DNA of 64,000 nucleotides from Pseudobutyrivibrio ruminis DSM 9787 (GCF_900218035.1 NZ_OBMR01000002.1:124001-188000), one strand, 5' to 3'; positions 1 through 9,479 are shown, numbered from the stretch's first letter. Made by a program: numbers and translations. The notes: generated from the letters alone by a model not told the origin.

Positions 1-122
1 AGTGATTCAAGCTCGTCCTTGTTAACTACGATTTTGTTTGTAGAAAAAGCAGATGGCTTACAATCATCAATATAAGCTTCGATTTCGTCAATGATATCTT
101 CAATTTTGCTTGTACTTGCCAT
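1..122 (-). CDS. Partial small coiled-coil protein (5' end only)
   Basis: Only the first 40 codons are inside the window; the gene runs off the left edge. The ATG at 122 follows an AAGGAGA Shine-Dalgarno located in the end of coaD. The visible protein begins MASTSKIEDIIDEIEAYID and continues with DDCKPSAF and NKIVVNKDEL. Small proteins with this kind of start are often found just after coaD in Lachnospiraceae and are labelled 'ATPase' or 'V-type ATPase subunit H-like' without functional support. I do not assign a function. The 5-base spacing to coaD implies co-transcription. Confidence 0.6.
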   Translation of the reverse strand, partial: MASTSKIEDIIDEIEAYIDDCKPSAFSTNKIVVNKDELES

Positions 123-127
123 GGTAA

Positions 128-616
128 TTACTTCTCCTTGTCTTTAATTTTGGCTTCTATGAGAGGTATAACCTGAGGTGGAACAAATAGGCTGATATCT
201 CCTCCATAAGACGCAAATTCCTTTGCGACTGTAGAACTCAAATAAGAATATTTTAAAGATGTAGGCATAAATAAAGTCTCTAAATCAGGATATTGAACTT
301 TATTAGATTGAGCTATTTGAATTTCTATTTCAAAATCAGTAACAGCTCTAAGCCCTCTAATTATTACCTGTGCATCCTTTGCCTTTGCAAAGTCTACTGT
401 AAGTCCTTCGAAAGAATCGACCTTTACATTGTCTAAATTTTCAGTCAATTCTCTTATCATGTTAACACGTTCATCAATGGAAAACAACGGATTTTTTTGC
501 TTGTTATTTAAAACGCCAACAACAAGTTCATCACAAAGCTTGCTAGCCCTTTTAATAATGTCAAGATGCCCATAAGTGATTGGGTCAAAGCTTCCTGGAT
601 AAATTGCTCGTCTCAT
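128..616 (-). CDS. coaD: Phosphopantetheine adenylyltransferase CoaD
   Basis: Transfers AMP from ATP to 4'-phosphopantetheine to give dephospho-CoA, the penultimate step of coenzyme A synthesis, in the cytosol. The 162-residue length fits the family (about 160). The nucleotidyltransferase TxGH motif is at residues 14-17 inside [12 protein letters not shown]; the substrate loop [12 protein letters not shown] lies near 85-96, and the family version of the ISSTxxR loop (YLSSTVAKE) near 125-133. It follows rsmD by one base, the usual rsmD-coaD pairing of Firmicutes, near the end of the yicC operon. Confidence 0.97.
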   Translation of the reverse strand: MRRAIYPGSFDPITYGHLDIIKRASKLCDELVVGVLNNKQKNPLFSIDERVNMIRELTENLDNVKVDSFEGLTVDFAKAKDAQVIIRGLRAVTDFEIEIQIAQSNKVQYPDLETLFMPTSLKYSYLSSTVAKEFASYGGDISLFVPPQVIPLIEAKIKDKEK

Positions 617-617
617 T

Positions 618-1169
618 TTACGCCTTCTTTAAAAATATATGCTTATTAGTTTTGTATAGTTTTTCTTTGGTAATTGTATAGCCTAATTCTGAAACATAGT
701 CTATATCTGTATCAAGACTGGCTTCTACTATAATGGTGGTTTCGTTAGAAATATAGCTTTTGTTTGCCAATACTTCTAGAACCTGTTTTTCTATAAGTTT
801 GTTATATGGAGGATCCATAAAAACAAAATCAAATTCTTCATTTCCATTTAGCTTGTTCAAAGCAGAAAATACGTCCTCTTTGTAAAGTGTAGCTTCATCT
901 GTGAACTTTGCTTTGGATAAATTATTTTCGATGCATGAGATGGCTGCTTTATCTTTTTCTACAAAAACAGCTTCACTTGCTCCTCTACTAAGAGCTTCGA
1001 TACCCATTTGACCGCTACCTGAAAACAAATCTAAGAATCTGCAACCAGGTATATCAAAAGAAATCATATTAAATAATGTTTCTTTGATTCTATCAGAAGT
1101 AGGTCTGGTGCCGAGGCCTTCGGGAGTCTGTAAATTCATCCCACGTTTACTTCCGGAAATTATTCTCAA
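618..1169 (-). CDS. rsmD: 16S rRNA (guanine(966)-N2)-methyltransferase RsmD
   Basis: SAM-dependent methyltransferase expected to methylate G966 of 16S rRNA in the small ribosomal subunit. The N-terminus [10 protein letters not shown] and the [10 protein letters not shown] segment are family hallmarks; the SAM-binding loop is [15 protein letters not shown] (about residues 45-59) and the catalytic DPPY is at 119-122. The start codon is TTG at 1169, supported by a GAGGTAAT Shine-Dalgarno and by the family N-terminus beginning exactly there. The 183-residue length is normal. One base separates it from coaD. Confidence 0.95.
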   Translation of the reverse strand: MRIISGSKRGMNLQTPEGLGTRPTSDRIKETLFNMISFDIPGCRFLDLFSGSGQMGIEALSRGASEAVFVEKDKAAISCIENNLSKAKFTDEATLYKEDVFSALNKLNGNEEFDFVFMDPPYNKLIEKQVLEVLANKSYISNETTIIVEASLDTDIDYVSELGYTITKEKLYKTNKHIFLKKA

Positions 1170-1182
1170 AATTATTACCTCA

Positions 1183-1662
1183 TTATATGTTAAGTTCTCT
1201 CATGCATTCATCTAGAAGCTGAAATGCGAGATTTGTAGCCTGCGCTCTAACCTCTGTTCTGCTTCCAGTCAAATGCAATTCTTTAACCTTTACGTTGGAC
1301 TCACCATATGAACATCCAATATAAACTAGGCCTACTGGCTTAGTTGGAGAACCGCCTCCTGGACCAGCTATACCGGTTGAGGATAAACCGAAATCAGCCT
1401 TTGCCTTTTTCTTGACTCCGATAGCCATTTCTTTTGCAGTCTGTTCACTAACAGCACCGTATGCCATAAGTGTTTCATCTTTTACGCCTAAATTCTTGAT
1501 TTTGGCCTCGTTGGAATATGTAACATATCCTTCATTGAAACAATTTGAAGCTCCTGGAAAATCTACAATAGAGCTTGCAATCATGCCACCTGTACAAGAT
1601 TCAGAAGTTGAAACTGTAAGCTTGTTAGCTATCAATCTTTCAAGAATACTGGAAATTTCCAT
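1183..1662 (-). CDS. pncC: CinA C-terminal-type nicotinamide-nucleotide amidase
   Basis: A stand-alone CinA C-terminal domain of 159 residues. This family deamidates nicotinamide mononucleotide to nicotinate mononucleotide in pyridine nucleotide recycling. The signature STSESCTGGMIAS covers residues 18-30 and a second conserved stretch, TGIAGPGGG, is near residue 95-105. The competence-associated N-terminal domain of full-length CinA is absent, so this is the short form. It starts two bases after the pgsA stop. cinA-pgsA neighbourhood is common in Firmicutes. Confidence 0.9.
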   Translation of the reverse strand: MEISSILERLIANKLTVSTSESCTGGMIASSIVDFPGASNCFNEGYVTYSNEAKIKNLGVKDETLMAYGAVSEQTAKEMAIGVKKKAKADFGLSSTGIAGPGGGSPTKPVGLVYIGCSYGESNVKVKELHLTGSRTEVRAQATNLAFQLLDECMRELNI

Positions 1663-1664
1663 AA

Positions 1665-2222
1665 TTAGTTCTGCTCCTTGAGAACTTCACTATTCTGGTA
1701 AATGTATATTACAAGTGAAAGAACTGTAAGTACAAGTGATACCCAAATGAACACCTGTCCTAATACCTGCAACCAACCGAATGGAAGGTTTGCAACAAGG
1801 ATGATAATCATAATCATCTGTGAAACAGTCTTAAGCTTTCCAAAAATGTTTGCAGCTATAACAACACCATTTTCAGCAGCTATAAGTCTAAAGCCGGAAA
1901 TAATAAACTCTCTCGCTACAATAATAATAACAATCCAAGCATATAACTGGCCTGTAGAAATAAGACAAATCATTGCTGAGCAAACTAAAAGCTTATCTGC
2001 CAATGGGTCCATAAACTTTCCAAAATTTGTAACAAGATTGTATTTACGTGCAATCTTTCCATCTAACATATCTGTTAGAGATGCTACAATAAAGATTAAA
2101 TCAGCAATAATACGAAGTGCTTGATTTTCAGGGTTGATAAGTAAAAATAAAACAAAAAAAGGAATAAGTACAACTCTGAATAATGTAAGTTTGTTAGGTA
2201 AATTCATTTCCTTTAAATTCAT
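1665..2222 (-). CDS. pgsA: CDP-diacylglycerol-glycerol-3-phosphate 3-phosphatidyltransferase
   Basis: Integral membrane enzyme that makes phosphatidylglycerol-phosphate from CDP-diacylglycerol and glycerol-3-phosphate, the committed step to phosphatidylglycerol. The CDP-alcohol phosphotransferase motif is complete: D51, D54-G55, A58-R59, G68, D72 and D76. Several hydrophobic segments flank it. The 185-residue length is typical. Its ATG overlaps the rimO stop as ATGA, so the two are translationally coupled. Confidence 0.95.
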   Translation of the reverse strand: MNLKEMNLPNKLTLFRVVLIPFFVLFLLINPENQALRIIADLIFIVASLTDMLDGKIARKYNLVTNFGKFMDPLADKLLVCSAMICLISTGQLYAWIVIIIVAREFIISGFRLIAAENGVVIAANIFGKLKTVSQMIMIIILVANLPFGWLQVLGQVFIWVSLVLTVLSLVIYIYQNSEVLKEQN

Positions 2223-3547
2223 AACTTTACATCTCCTATTAAATCATATTCGTCAAAACCTGTAACTTCAACATCTACGAACTGTCCGCTGGTAAGCTCA
2301 GTATCGCTATTTACAAAAATAAAACCATCCACTGAAGGTGTGTCGCGATATGTTCTACCTATAAAGACTCCATCTTCTGGAAGCTTTCCTTCAATGAAAA
2401 CTCTCAGGGTTCTTCCGATGTATTTTTTATTGTTAGATAAAGATATATCTTTTTGGCAAAGCATAACCTCATCTAACCATTTTTTCTTTAAATCTTCATC
2501 TACTTGATTGTCCCAAGTAGCAGCTACAGTACCTTCTTCTTTTGAGTAGGCAAAAGCGCCAAGTCTATCAAAAGACATATCCTTGATAAACTGTAAAAGC
2601 TCTTCATGCATCTCTTCTGTTTCCCCTGGGAAGCCACAAATCAAAGTGGTTCTAAGGGAAATATCTGGCATAGCCTTGCGCAATCTGTCTGCTATATTCA
2701 TAATGTCAGCTTTATTTGTCTTTCTAGCCATATTATGGAGAAGCTGATCATTACAATGCTGTATAGGCATATCGATATAGTGGCAAATCTTTGGCTCAGA
2801 TGCCATGCATTCTATAAGCTCATCAGTGATTTCCTCAGGGTAAGCATAAAGAATACGAATCCATTCAATCCCATCGATTTCACAAAGCTTGTGAAGAAGA
2901 TCTGTGAGTGATTTCTTGCCATAAATATCCATACCGTAGACTGTTGTTTCCTGGGCAACAAGAATGAGTTCCTTTACTCCATCTGCAGCCAACTGTTTTG
3001 CTTCTGCCAAAAGCTTTTCCATAGGTACAGAGCGATAATCGCCGCGTAAGAATGGAATTATACAGTAGGTGCAGCGTTTGTTGCAGCCTTCAGCAATCTT
3101 AAGGTACGCATAGTGACCACCTGTTGTAAGAACTCTTCGGCCATCCTTAGGAAGCCCTTTTAATTCTTTCTTGAAAACAGGCTTTTCACCGTTCTTTTCT
3201 AAGACTATATTGATTGCATTTATTAATTCATCATAGGAATTAGTTCCAATGATAGCGTCAACCTCAGGAAGCTCTTCGAGAATATCCTCAGTAAAACGCT
3301 GAGCCAGACACCCAGAAACAATAAGTCCCTTAAGCTTGCCTGACTCCTTATATGCTCCTAAATCGATGATAGTCTGGATACTTTCCTCCATTGCATCAGC
3401 GATAAAAGAACATGTATTAACAACAATGATATCTGCGTCTTCCTCGTTGTCACAAATTGTGAAATCGTGGTCAATAAGATCACCAAGCATATGCTCTGAA
3501 TCAACAAGGTTTTTATCGCAGCCTAATGAAACAAATAATACATTCAT
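2219..3547 (-). CDS. rimO: Ribosomal protein S12 methylthiotransferase RimO
   Basis: Radical-SAM methylthiotransferase that modifies an aspartate of ribosomal protein S12. The N-terminal MTTase domain has cysteines C10, C46 and C80 for the auxiliary iron-sulfur cluster. The radical-SAM motif CNKRCTYC gives C155, C159 and C162. A TRAM-like RNA-binding domain ends the protein. It is told apart from the MiaB at 18879-20309 by the SLGCDKNLVDSE N-terminus and by the IIPFLRGDYRS segment. Length 442 residues, normal. It sits between rpoZ and pgsA in the yicC operon. Confidence 0.96.
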   Translation of the reverse strand: MNVLFVSLGCDKNLVDSEHMLGDLIDHDFTICDNEEDADIIVVNTCSFIADAMEESIQTIIDLGAYKESGKLKGLIVSGCLAQRFTEDILEELPEVDAIIGTNSYDELINAINIVLEKNGEKPVFKKELKGLPKDGRRVLTTGGHYAYLKIAEGCNKRCTYCIIPFLRGDYRSVPMEKLLAEAKQLAADGVKELILVAQETTVYGMDIYGKKSLTDLLHKLCEIDGIEWIRILYAYPEEITDELIECMASEPKICHYIDMPIQHCNDQLLHNMARKTNKADIMNIADRLRKAMPDISLRTTLICGFPGETEEMHEELLQFIKDMSFDRLGAFAYSKEEGTVAATWDNQVDEDLKKKWLDEVMLCQKDISLSNNKKYIGRTLRVFIEGKLPEDGVFIGRTYRDTPSVDGFIFVNSDTELTSGQFVDVEVTGFDEYDLIGDVKL

Positions 3548-3550
3548 AGG

Positions 3551-3793
3551 TTAGTTGTTTGCATCCTCATTAATAATTTTAATAGCGCCTTCGTTAAGTT
3601 CATTAACAGCGATTGAAAGTGGCTTTTCACCCTTCTGGCAGTTGATGAGTGGCTCAGCTCCGTCGATAATCTGACGAGCACGCTTTGCTGTAGCAGCAAC
3701 GATTGTGTAACGGCTGTTTACAACTGGCTCCTCTCCAACCTCAACATTTTCATTTACCTTTTCCATAAGTTCAACATAAGATGGATGTATCAT
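3551..3793 (-). CDS. rpoZ: RNA polymerase omega subunit
   Basis: Small subunit that helps assemble and stabilise RNA polymerase. The 80-residue protein starts MIHPSYVELMEKV, contains the NSRYTIVAATAKRARQI helix typical of omega, and ends after an AVNELNEGAIKI segment. It lies directly after gmk, the classical gmk-rpoZ pair, with two bases between them. Clostridial omega proteins start in this same manner. Confidence 0.93.
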   Translation of the reverse strand: MIHPSYVELMEKVNENVEVGEEPVVNSRYTIVAATAKRARQIIDGAEPLINCQKGEKPLSIAVNELNEGAIKIINEDANN

Positions 3794-3795
3794 AA

Positions 3796-4434
3796 TTAAT
3801 TACTCCTTTCAAATATCTTTAATTCTTCTTGCATTTCTTTAATAGCTGAATGATTTCTTTCTACTCTATAATGTTCAGCCTGAATTATATTATGAACCTG
3901 ATCTACAGCTTTTTCCAATGAATCGTTTACAATCAGGTAATCATACTTGTCCATGTTTTGAGATTCCTTGCATGAAATTGCTAGTCTCTCTTTGATTACT
4001 TCATCTGTTTCTGTGCCTCTGCCAACAAGTCTGTTTTCAAGCTCCTTGGCTGATGGTGGCATTGTGAAAAGTAAAAGTGCATCAGGGAACATTTTCTTAA
4101 CCTGAAGTGCACCCTGGATTTCTATTTCAAGGATAACATCCTTTTTACGCTCGATTAACTGCTCAACGTAAGCACGAGGTGTTCCGTATGAGTTACCATT
4201 GAAAGTTGCATACTCAAGTAACTCGTCGTTTTCTATCATTTTGTCGAATTCTTCTCTTGTTTTAAAGAAGTATTCTCTTCCATCCTTCTCTCCTGCACGA
4301 ATATCACGTGTTGTAGCGGAAATTGAAAGATTGTAATCATTAGGATGTGCCTCAAGCAAATGCTTCATGATTGTTCCTTTACCAGCTCCTGAAAAGCCTG
4401 AAAGGACAATTACAAGACCTTTATCACTAATCAT
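3796..4434 (-). CDS. gmk: Guanylate kinase
   Basis: Phosphorylates GMP to GDP with ATP, an essential step of guanine nucleotide synthesis and recycling. The P-loop SGFSGAGKGT is at residues 12-21; the GMP-binding stretch containing SISATTRDIRAGEKDG is near 37-52, followed by YFFKTREEFD. The 212-residue length fits. Its start overlaps the end of remA by 8 bases, indicating coupling. Confidence 0.97.
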   Translation of the reverse strand: MISDKGLVIVLSGFSGAGKGTIMKHLLEAHPNDYNLSISATTRDIRAGEKDGREYFFKTREEFDKMIENDELLEYATFNGNSYGTPRAYVEQLIERKKDVILEIEIQGALQVKKMFPDALLLFTMPPSAKELENRLVGRGTETDEVIKERLAISCKESQNMDKYDYLIVNDSLEKAVDQVHNIIQAEHYRVERNHSAIKEMQEELKIFERSN

Positions 4435-4687
4435 TGTCTATCTCCTCCTTAAATGAATTATCGCTAATTCTATTTGCTATTGTATCTGGCATAAGTGCAG
4501 ATAAAACCACATACTCATCGCATATTATCACACATCTAGTGCGACGCCCCTGTGTTGCGTCAATTATGTTGCCTTTTTCTTTTGCATTGGCAACTATACG
4601 CTTTGAAGGTGCCGAATCGGAGGTGATCATCGATACAATTTTATTGCTATTAATAATGTTTCCAAAACCTATATTTATAAAAGCCAT
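4427..4687 (-). CDS. remA: RemA-like extracellular matrix regulator (DUF370)
   Basis: 86-residue protein of the RemA/DUF370 family. In Bacillus subtilis RemA is a DNA-binding activator of biofilm matrix genes; whether that role holds here is unknown. Seen in the sequence: N-terminal INIGFGNIINSNKIVSMI, then the RRTRCVIICDEYVVLSALMPDTIA stretch (cited in parts: RRTRCVIICDEY, SALMPDTIA) that is diagnostic of the family. Placement between yicC and gmk is the conserved Firmicute order yicC-remA-gmk-rpoZ. Confidence 0.92.
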   Translation of the reverse strand: MAFINIGFGNIINSNKIVSMITSDSAPSKRIVANAKEKGNIIDATQGRRTRCVIICDEYVVLSALMPDTIANRISDNSFKEEIDND

Positions 4688-4688
4688 A

Positions 4689-5567
4689 TTATTCTATATT
4701 TTGGATCTGCTCCCTAACCTTTTCGATAAGTGTTTTAAGAGTGATGCCGATATCAGCAATTTCAACATCTGTTGATTTTGAAAGAATGGTATTTGCTTCA
4801 CGATTGAGCTCCTGTGCAAGGAAATCGAGCTTTCTACCAACTTCCTTATCTAAATCAAATACTGATCTGGTTTCAGCTACATGACTCTTTAAACGAACCA
4901 TTTCTTCATCGATACAAATCTTATCTGCGTACATAGTGACTTCCTGAGCGATACGTGCTTCGTCGATTTTAGTATCATCAAGAAGCTCTTGAATCTTTGA
5001 AGTAAGACGAGCTTTGTATTCTTCGATAATCTGTGGACTACGTTTTTCAAGCTTGTCAACGAGAACAAGCATGTCATCCATCTTAGAAACTAAATCAGAT
5101 TCTAAACGCTGGCCCTCTGCTATTCTTGACTCTACGAATTGATCGATGCAATCTGAAAGAGCTGAAAGCACTAATTCCTTCAGACTATCTTCGTCGGCAT
5201 CATTTTCTGTAAGCTCAATAACATCTGGAAGACGAACAATGCTGCTAGCCTTCATATCGTTGTCTACACCGAGCTTTTCAGCCATAGCAGAAATAGATTC
5301 ATAGTATTTAGCTGCCATAGCATCGTTGATAGATACCTGATAGCAGGCATCAGAATGCTCGAGTAAAGTGATGTAAACATCTACCTTTCCTCTAAAAATA
5401 CTTTCGCCAATTTTGTTGCGAACTACACTCTCTAAAAAATTAAGTTTCTTTGGGAGTTTGATATTTAAATCAAGATATCTGTGATTAACAGACTTCATTT
5501 CTATTGTGACACGGGCATCAGAATTTTCAGCAAAGCCCTTGCCGTATCCAGTCATACTACGAACCAT
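4689..5567 (-). CDS. yicC: YicC family endoribonuclease-like protein
   Basis: 292-residue YicC family protein. Members have been described as endoribonucleases and as influencing small-RNA turnover; in Firmicutes the role is not settled. The family start MVRSMTGYGKG is present, followed by EMKSVNHRYLDLNIKLP. The C-terminal DUF1732-like part carries FLAQELNREANTILSKS. First gene of the long minus-strand operon that runs to the left edge; an AAGGAGAG Shine-Dalgarno lies about 10 bases before the ATG. Confidence 0.93.
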   Translation of the reverse strand: MVRSMTGYGKGFAENSDARVTIEMKSVNHRYLDLNIKLPKKLNFLESVVRNKIGESIFRGKVDVYITLLEHSDACYQVSINDAMAAKYYESISAMAEKLGVDNDMKASSIVRLPDVIELTENDADEDSLKELVLSALSDCIDQFVESRIAEGQRLESDLVSKMDDMLVLVDKLEKRSPQIIEEYKARLTSKIQELLDDTKIDEARIAQEVTMYADKICIDEEMVRLKSHVAETRSVFDLDKEVGRKLDFLAQELNREANTILSKSTDVEIADIGITLKTLIEKVREQIQNIE

Positions 5568-5590
5568 GTGAAGATGTCTCTCCTTAGAAT

Positions 5591-5618
5591 TTTATAATAA
5601 AAATTACATTACTCTGAA
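5591..5618 (-). promoter_or_regulatory. Possible sigma-A promoter of the yicC operon
   Basis: A TTCAGA -35 (5613-5618) and a TATAAA -10 (5591-5596) with a 16-base spacer face yicC in the 140-base divergent gap. The -35 is weak, so this is tentative. Confidence 0.3.
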
Positions 5619-5628
5619 GTGTACACAG

Positions 5629-5657
5629 TTGTAATTAATTATAATTAAATGTATCAT
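5629..5657 (+). promoter_or_regulatory. Probable promoter of rqcH
   Basis: TTGTAA (5629-5634), 17-base spacer, TATCAT (5652-5657), about 45 bases before the rqcH start. This spacing is optimal for the housekeeping sigma factor. Confidence 0.45.
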
Positions 5658-5707
5658 GATAGTCAATAATAAAGGATGAAGTACTACTACTTTGAAAGGA
5701 CAAGAAA

Positions 5708-7459
5708 ATGGCATTAGATGGTATTTCTATTCATGCTTTAGTACATGAATTTAACGAGACATTTTTGAATGGAAAAATCAATAAAATTTCTCAGCCTGAA
5801 AAAGAGGAATTATTGATTACTATAAATACTCAAAATGGAAACAAACGATTGTTAATATCAGCAAACGCTTCTCTTCCATTTATGTATATCACAGATGAGA
5901 ATAAAACTGCACCAGCCCAAGCTCCTGGATTTTGTATGTTGCTTAGAAAGCATATAGGCGCAGGAAGAATTATTGAAATTTCTCAAATGGGAATGGAACG
6001 CGCCGTTCGCTTTAAAATCCAGCATTTAAACGAAATGGGTGATATTACATACAAATATCTTTATATTGAGATTATGGGTAAGCATTCTAACATAATCTTT
6101 TGCAACGAAGATAATATGATTTTGGATTCCATAAAGCATATTCCATCTTCAGTTAGTTCAGTAAGAGAAGTTTTGCCTGGGCGAGACTACTTTATTCCAA
6201 CCCAGGAAGGCAAAACAAATCCTTTGGAGTCATCAGAGGATTCGTTTAAGAATACAGTTCTTAAACGAAGTGAATCCGTGTTTAGGGAACTTATGTCATC
6301 ATATATTGGTATAAGCCCTACAATTGCCAATGAAATTTGTTTCAGAGCGGGAATTGATTCTGATGCAAGCTGCGCTTCTCTTTTTGACGAACACAAAGAT
6401 AAGCTTTGGAATAGCTTTACCGGCTTGATGGATGATATTAGAAATGATAACTACTCATACAATATTATTGTAGATGGAGCAAATGGCAAGCCAATTGAAT
6501 ATGCGCCTGTTAACCTTACAATGTATCAGGATATGGAAGCAAAATCTTTCCAGACAATGTCTGAAGTATTAATTGAGTTTTACGCTAAGCGTAATCAATA
6601 CACAAACATTCGTCAGAAATCCTCTGATTTACGTAAGATTATTACAAATCACATAGAGCGAGCTTCTAAGAAGCTTGATTTGCAATTAAAACAACAAAAA
6701 GATACAGAGAAACGCGATAAATACAAGATTTACGGTGAAATGCTGCACACCTACGGCTACGAAGCAAAGCCAAAGGATAAATCCATTACTGTTATTAATT
6801 ACTATGACAATAAGGAATTAACCATACCTCTTGATCCTGATTTGTCTGCTACCGAAAATGCCAAGAAATACTTTGATAAATATGCAAAGTTAAAAAGAAC
6901 AGCAGAAGCTCTCAATATTTATATTGAACAGTCAAAGCAAGAATTGGAATTACTACAATCTATCGAGGCTGCTTTGAATATCGCCGAAAATGAAAATGAT
7001 TTAGCTGAAATTCGACACGAATTATCTGATCACGGATTCATTAAGAAACATTCTGGTAATAAAAAAGAAAAAATCAAGAAAAGCAAACCATTACATTTTG
7101 TTGATGATAATGGATTCGATATTTATGTTGGCAAAAACAACTACCAGAACGATGAACTTACTTTTAAATTTGCTACAGGAAATGATTGGTGGTTCCATAC
7201 AAAAAAGATACATGGCAGTCATGTAATTGTTAAAGCAAATGGTAAGGAATTACCAGACAGTACATATGAATATGCTGCAGAGTTGGCCGCTTACTATTCT
7301 TCTGGTCGTGATTCTCAAAAAGTTGAGATTGATTACTTACAAAAGAAGAACGTAAAAAAGCCCGCTAGCGCTGTAGCAGGCTTTGTAGTTTATTACACTA
7401 ATTACTCTCTTATGGCTACTCCTACCTTAGAGCACGTAAAATTGATTAGCCAAGAATGA
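5708..7459 (+). CDS. rqcH: RqcH / NFACT family ribosome quality control protein
   Basis: 583-residue NFACT protein, the bacterial homolog of eukaryotic Rqc2/NEMF, which recruits tRNA-Ala to stalled 50S subunits and adds C-terminal alanine tails. The NFACT-N domain starts MALDGISIHALVHEF; a long charged coiled-coil region spans roughly residues 290-450; the NFACT-R domain near 470-560 contains DIYVGKNNYQNDELTF and NDWWFHTKKIHGSHV. It has also been called fibronectin-binding protein FbpA in older annotations. Its last 33 bases overlap convergently with the end of recG. Confidence 0.93.
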   Translation: MALDGISIHALVHEFNETFLNGKINKISQPEKEELLITINTQNGNKRLLISANASLPFMYITDENKTAPAQAPGFCMLLRKHIGAGRIIEISQMGMERAVRFKIQHLNEMGDITYKYLYIEIMGKHSNIIFCNEDNMILDSIKHIPSSVSSVREVLPGRDYFIPTQEGKTNPLESSEDSFKNTVLKRSESVFRELMSSYIGISPTIANEICFRAGIDSDASCASLFDEHKDKLWNSFTGLMDDIRNDNYSYNIIVDGANGKPIEYAPVNLTMYQDMEAKSFQTMSEVLIEFYAKRNQYTNIRQKSSDLRKIITNHIERASKKLDLQLKQQKDTEKRDKYKIYGEMLHTYGYEAKPKDKSITVINYYDNKELTIPLDPDLSATENAKKYFDKYAKLKRTAEALNIYIEQSKQELELLQSIEAALNIAENENDLAEIRHELSDHGFIKKHSGNKKEKIKKSKPLHFVDDNGFDIYVGKNNYQNDELTFKFATGNDWWFHTKKIHGSHVIVKANGKELPDSTYEYAAELAAYYSSGRDSQKVEIDYLQKKNVKKPASAVAGFVVYYTNYSLMATPTLEHVKLISQE

Positions 7460-9475
7460 GTTTAATGTGGACCTTAGAGTTGGATGTTTTTCCAGTTCAG
7501 GGTCCTTTTTTAATATCTCATCTACATCAGATGAAGCCATCTCTAGCTCATCAGCATCTTGATAAATATCTGCAACCTTAAAGCTGAATTCGCCACTTTG
7601 ACGAACTCCAAACATATCGCCTGGACCACGTAATTTCAAATCTTCTTTAGCGATATAGAAGCCGTCATTTGACTTAAGCATAATATTCAAGCGCTCTGAT
7701 TCATGATTATCAGAGCTTGAATTCATCAAAATACAGTAGCTTTGAGCGTCGCCTCTACCAACTCGTCCTCGTAATTGATGAAGAGCTGCAAGACCAAATC
7801 TATTGGCGTTTTCAATCATCATGACTGTTGCGTTTGGAACATTTACACCTACTTCTACAACAGTTGTAGAAACTAATATATCAGTTTTATGATTAGCAAA
7901 ATCATCCATTACCTGATTTTTTTCTGCAGGCTTCATTTTTCCATGCAATACACCAATCTGATATTTATCTTTAAAGTGCTCTTTTAGTTTCTTGCTGTAA
8001 TCCGTAACGTTTTGTGCTTCAGTTGTTTCTGATGCCTCAACAAGTGGGCAAATTATATATACCTGATGCCCTTTTGCTATTTCATCGGAAACAAATTTGT
8101 AAGCGGTTGCTCTCATACTTTCTTTGATTACGCATGTTTTTATAGGTAATCGATTAGCTGGAAGCTCCTTGATTGCAGAAACATGCATATTTCCATAGAG
8201 AATCATAGCCAAGGTTCTAGGGATTGGGGTTGCTGACATGACAACAATATGAGGATGATTTCCCTTTGAGGAAAGCTTATCTCGTTGCTGTACGCCAAAT
8301 CTATGCTGTTCATCGGTGATTACTAATGCCAATTCTCCAAAAGTTCGGCCTTCTGAAATCAAGGCATGGGTGCCAATGATTAAGCATTGCTCATTTTCAT
8401 CAACAAGCTTCTGCATAGCTTTCTTTTCAGAAACCTTCATAGAGCCTGTAAATAAAGCTACTGGAATATCTAATCCAGCATCATCACCCCATTTCTTAAA
8501 GCTTTCATAGTGCTGCTTTGCAAGCACTTCTGTAGGCGCCATGATTGCTGCCTGATATCCAGATAACGCAACATCCAACATAGCCAAAAAGGCAACGATG
8601 GTTTTACCACTTCCTACATCACCTTGAATTAATCTTTGAGTAATGTATTCTCCTGTTAAATCACTAGAAATGTCATCAATAACCTTTAATTGATCATTAG
8701 TTAAAGCGAAAGGTAATGATTTTCTAAAATCGTCTGTTTCCTGATGATGTATGATGTTGAATGTATTCGGATATGAAACGCCCTTTTCTTCCTGTAAACG
8801 GGAATTAAGTATAAAGAAAAACATTTCTTCATAAGCAAGGCGACGGCGTGCTTTTACCAGCTCATCAAAATCCTTAGGAAAATGATATGCGTAAATCGCA
8901 TCCTTATATGACATAAAATCATTTTTGGATTCTATATCCTCAGGTAACCTGTTTTCTGGAATGTTACAATGCTCAAATCCACTTTTAACTGATTTTAATA
9001 CAAGATTGTTGCTTAAGCCTTTAGTTAAATGATAAATAGGCTGTATTTGCTTGCGGATCTCCTCATATTTATCTCTTTCAAATATTAAAGGCTGTGTAAT
9101 CTTGTATCGACCCTTGTCAAATAATAGCCTTCCGTAGAAAACATATATTTTGCCTGGCTCCAGGCTGGATTTAATATAATTTGAATTAAACCAGGCTAAA
9201 TCAACTGCTATATCATCCACATAGGCTGTTGCTGATAATACATCCAGTTTGTTTCTTGTTCTAAATATCTTTGGGCTTGTCTTGATGCGCCCGGCTATAC
9301 TAACAAGTGAATTGACGTTATCTTTGTTTGGTATAGATACTTCAGGATAAATTAAATAGGTACGCGGAAAAAAAAGGAGTATATCCTCTATGGTATATAC
9401 TCCTAACTTATTTAATAATTTAGTTGTCTTCTCTCCAACGCCCTTAATAGTGTCAATCGGTGATAACAACTCCAT
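7427..9475 (-). CDS. recG: ATP-dependent DNA helicase RecG
   Basis: Branch-migrating helicase for Holliday junctions and stalled forks. I place the start at the ATG at 9475, giving MELLSPIDTIKGVGEKT and 682 residues, rather than upstream in-frame codons that would run through fakA. The wedge/OB domain is roughly residues 50-150; motif I GDVGSGKT is at 285-292, the DEQH box at 388-391, and the motif VI region ends HQLRGRVGRGD. It begins four bases after the fakA stop, the standard fakA-recG order, and overlaps rqcH by 33 bases at its 3' end. Confidence 0.95.
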   Translation of the reverse strand: MELLSPIDTIKGVGEKTTKLLNKLGVYTIEDILLFFPRTYLIYPEVSIPNKDNVNSLVSIAGRIKTSPKIFRTRNKLDVLSATAYVDDIAVDLAWFNSNYIKSSLEPGKIYVFYGRLLFDKGRYKITQPLIFERDKYEEIRKQIQPIYHLTKGLSNNLVLKSVKSGFEHCNIPENRLPEDIESKNDFMSYKDAIYAYHFPKDFDELVKARRRLAYEEMFFFILNSRLQEEKGVSYPNTFNIIHHQETDDFRKSLPFALTNDQLKVIDDISSDLTGEYITQRLIQGDVGSGKTIVAFLAMLDVALSGYQAAIMAPTEVLAKQHYESFKKWGDDAGLDIPVALFTGSMKVSEKKAMQKLVDENEQCLIIGTHALISEGRTFGELALVITDEQHRFGVQQRDKLSSKGNHPHIVVMSATPIPRTLAMILYGNMHVSAIKELPANRLPIKTCVIKESMRATAYKFVSDEIAKGHQVYIICPLVEASETTEAQNVTDYSKKLKEHFKDKYQIGVLHGKMKPAEKNQVMDDFANHKTDILVSTTVVEVGVNVPNATVMMIENANRFGLAALHQLRGRVGRGDAQSYCILMNSSSDNHESERLNIMLKSNDGFYIAKEDLKLRGPGDMFGVRQSGEFSFKVADIYQDADELEMASSDVDEILKKDPELEKHPTLRSTLNSFLANQFYVL

Positions 9476-9479
9476 AATA

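Noticed and set aside
1702-2124. 140-codon plus-strand frame opposite pgsA
   Set aside because: Antisense shadow; the minus-strand frame has the full CDP-alcohol phosphotransferase motif.
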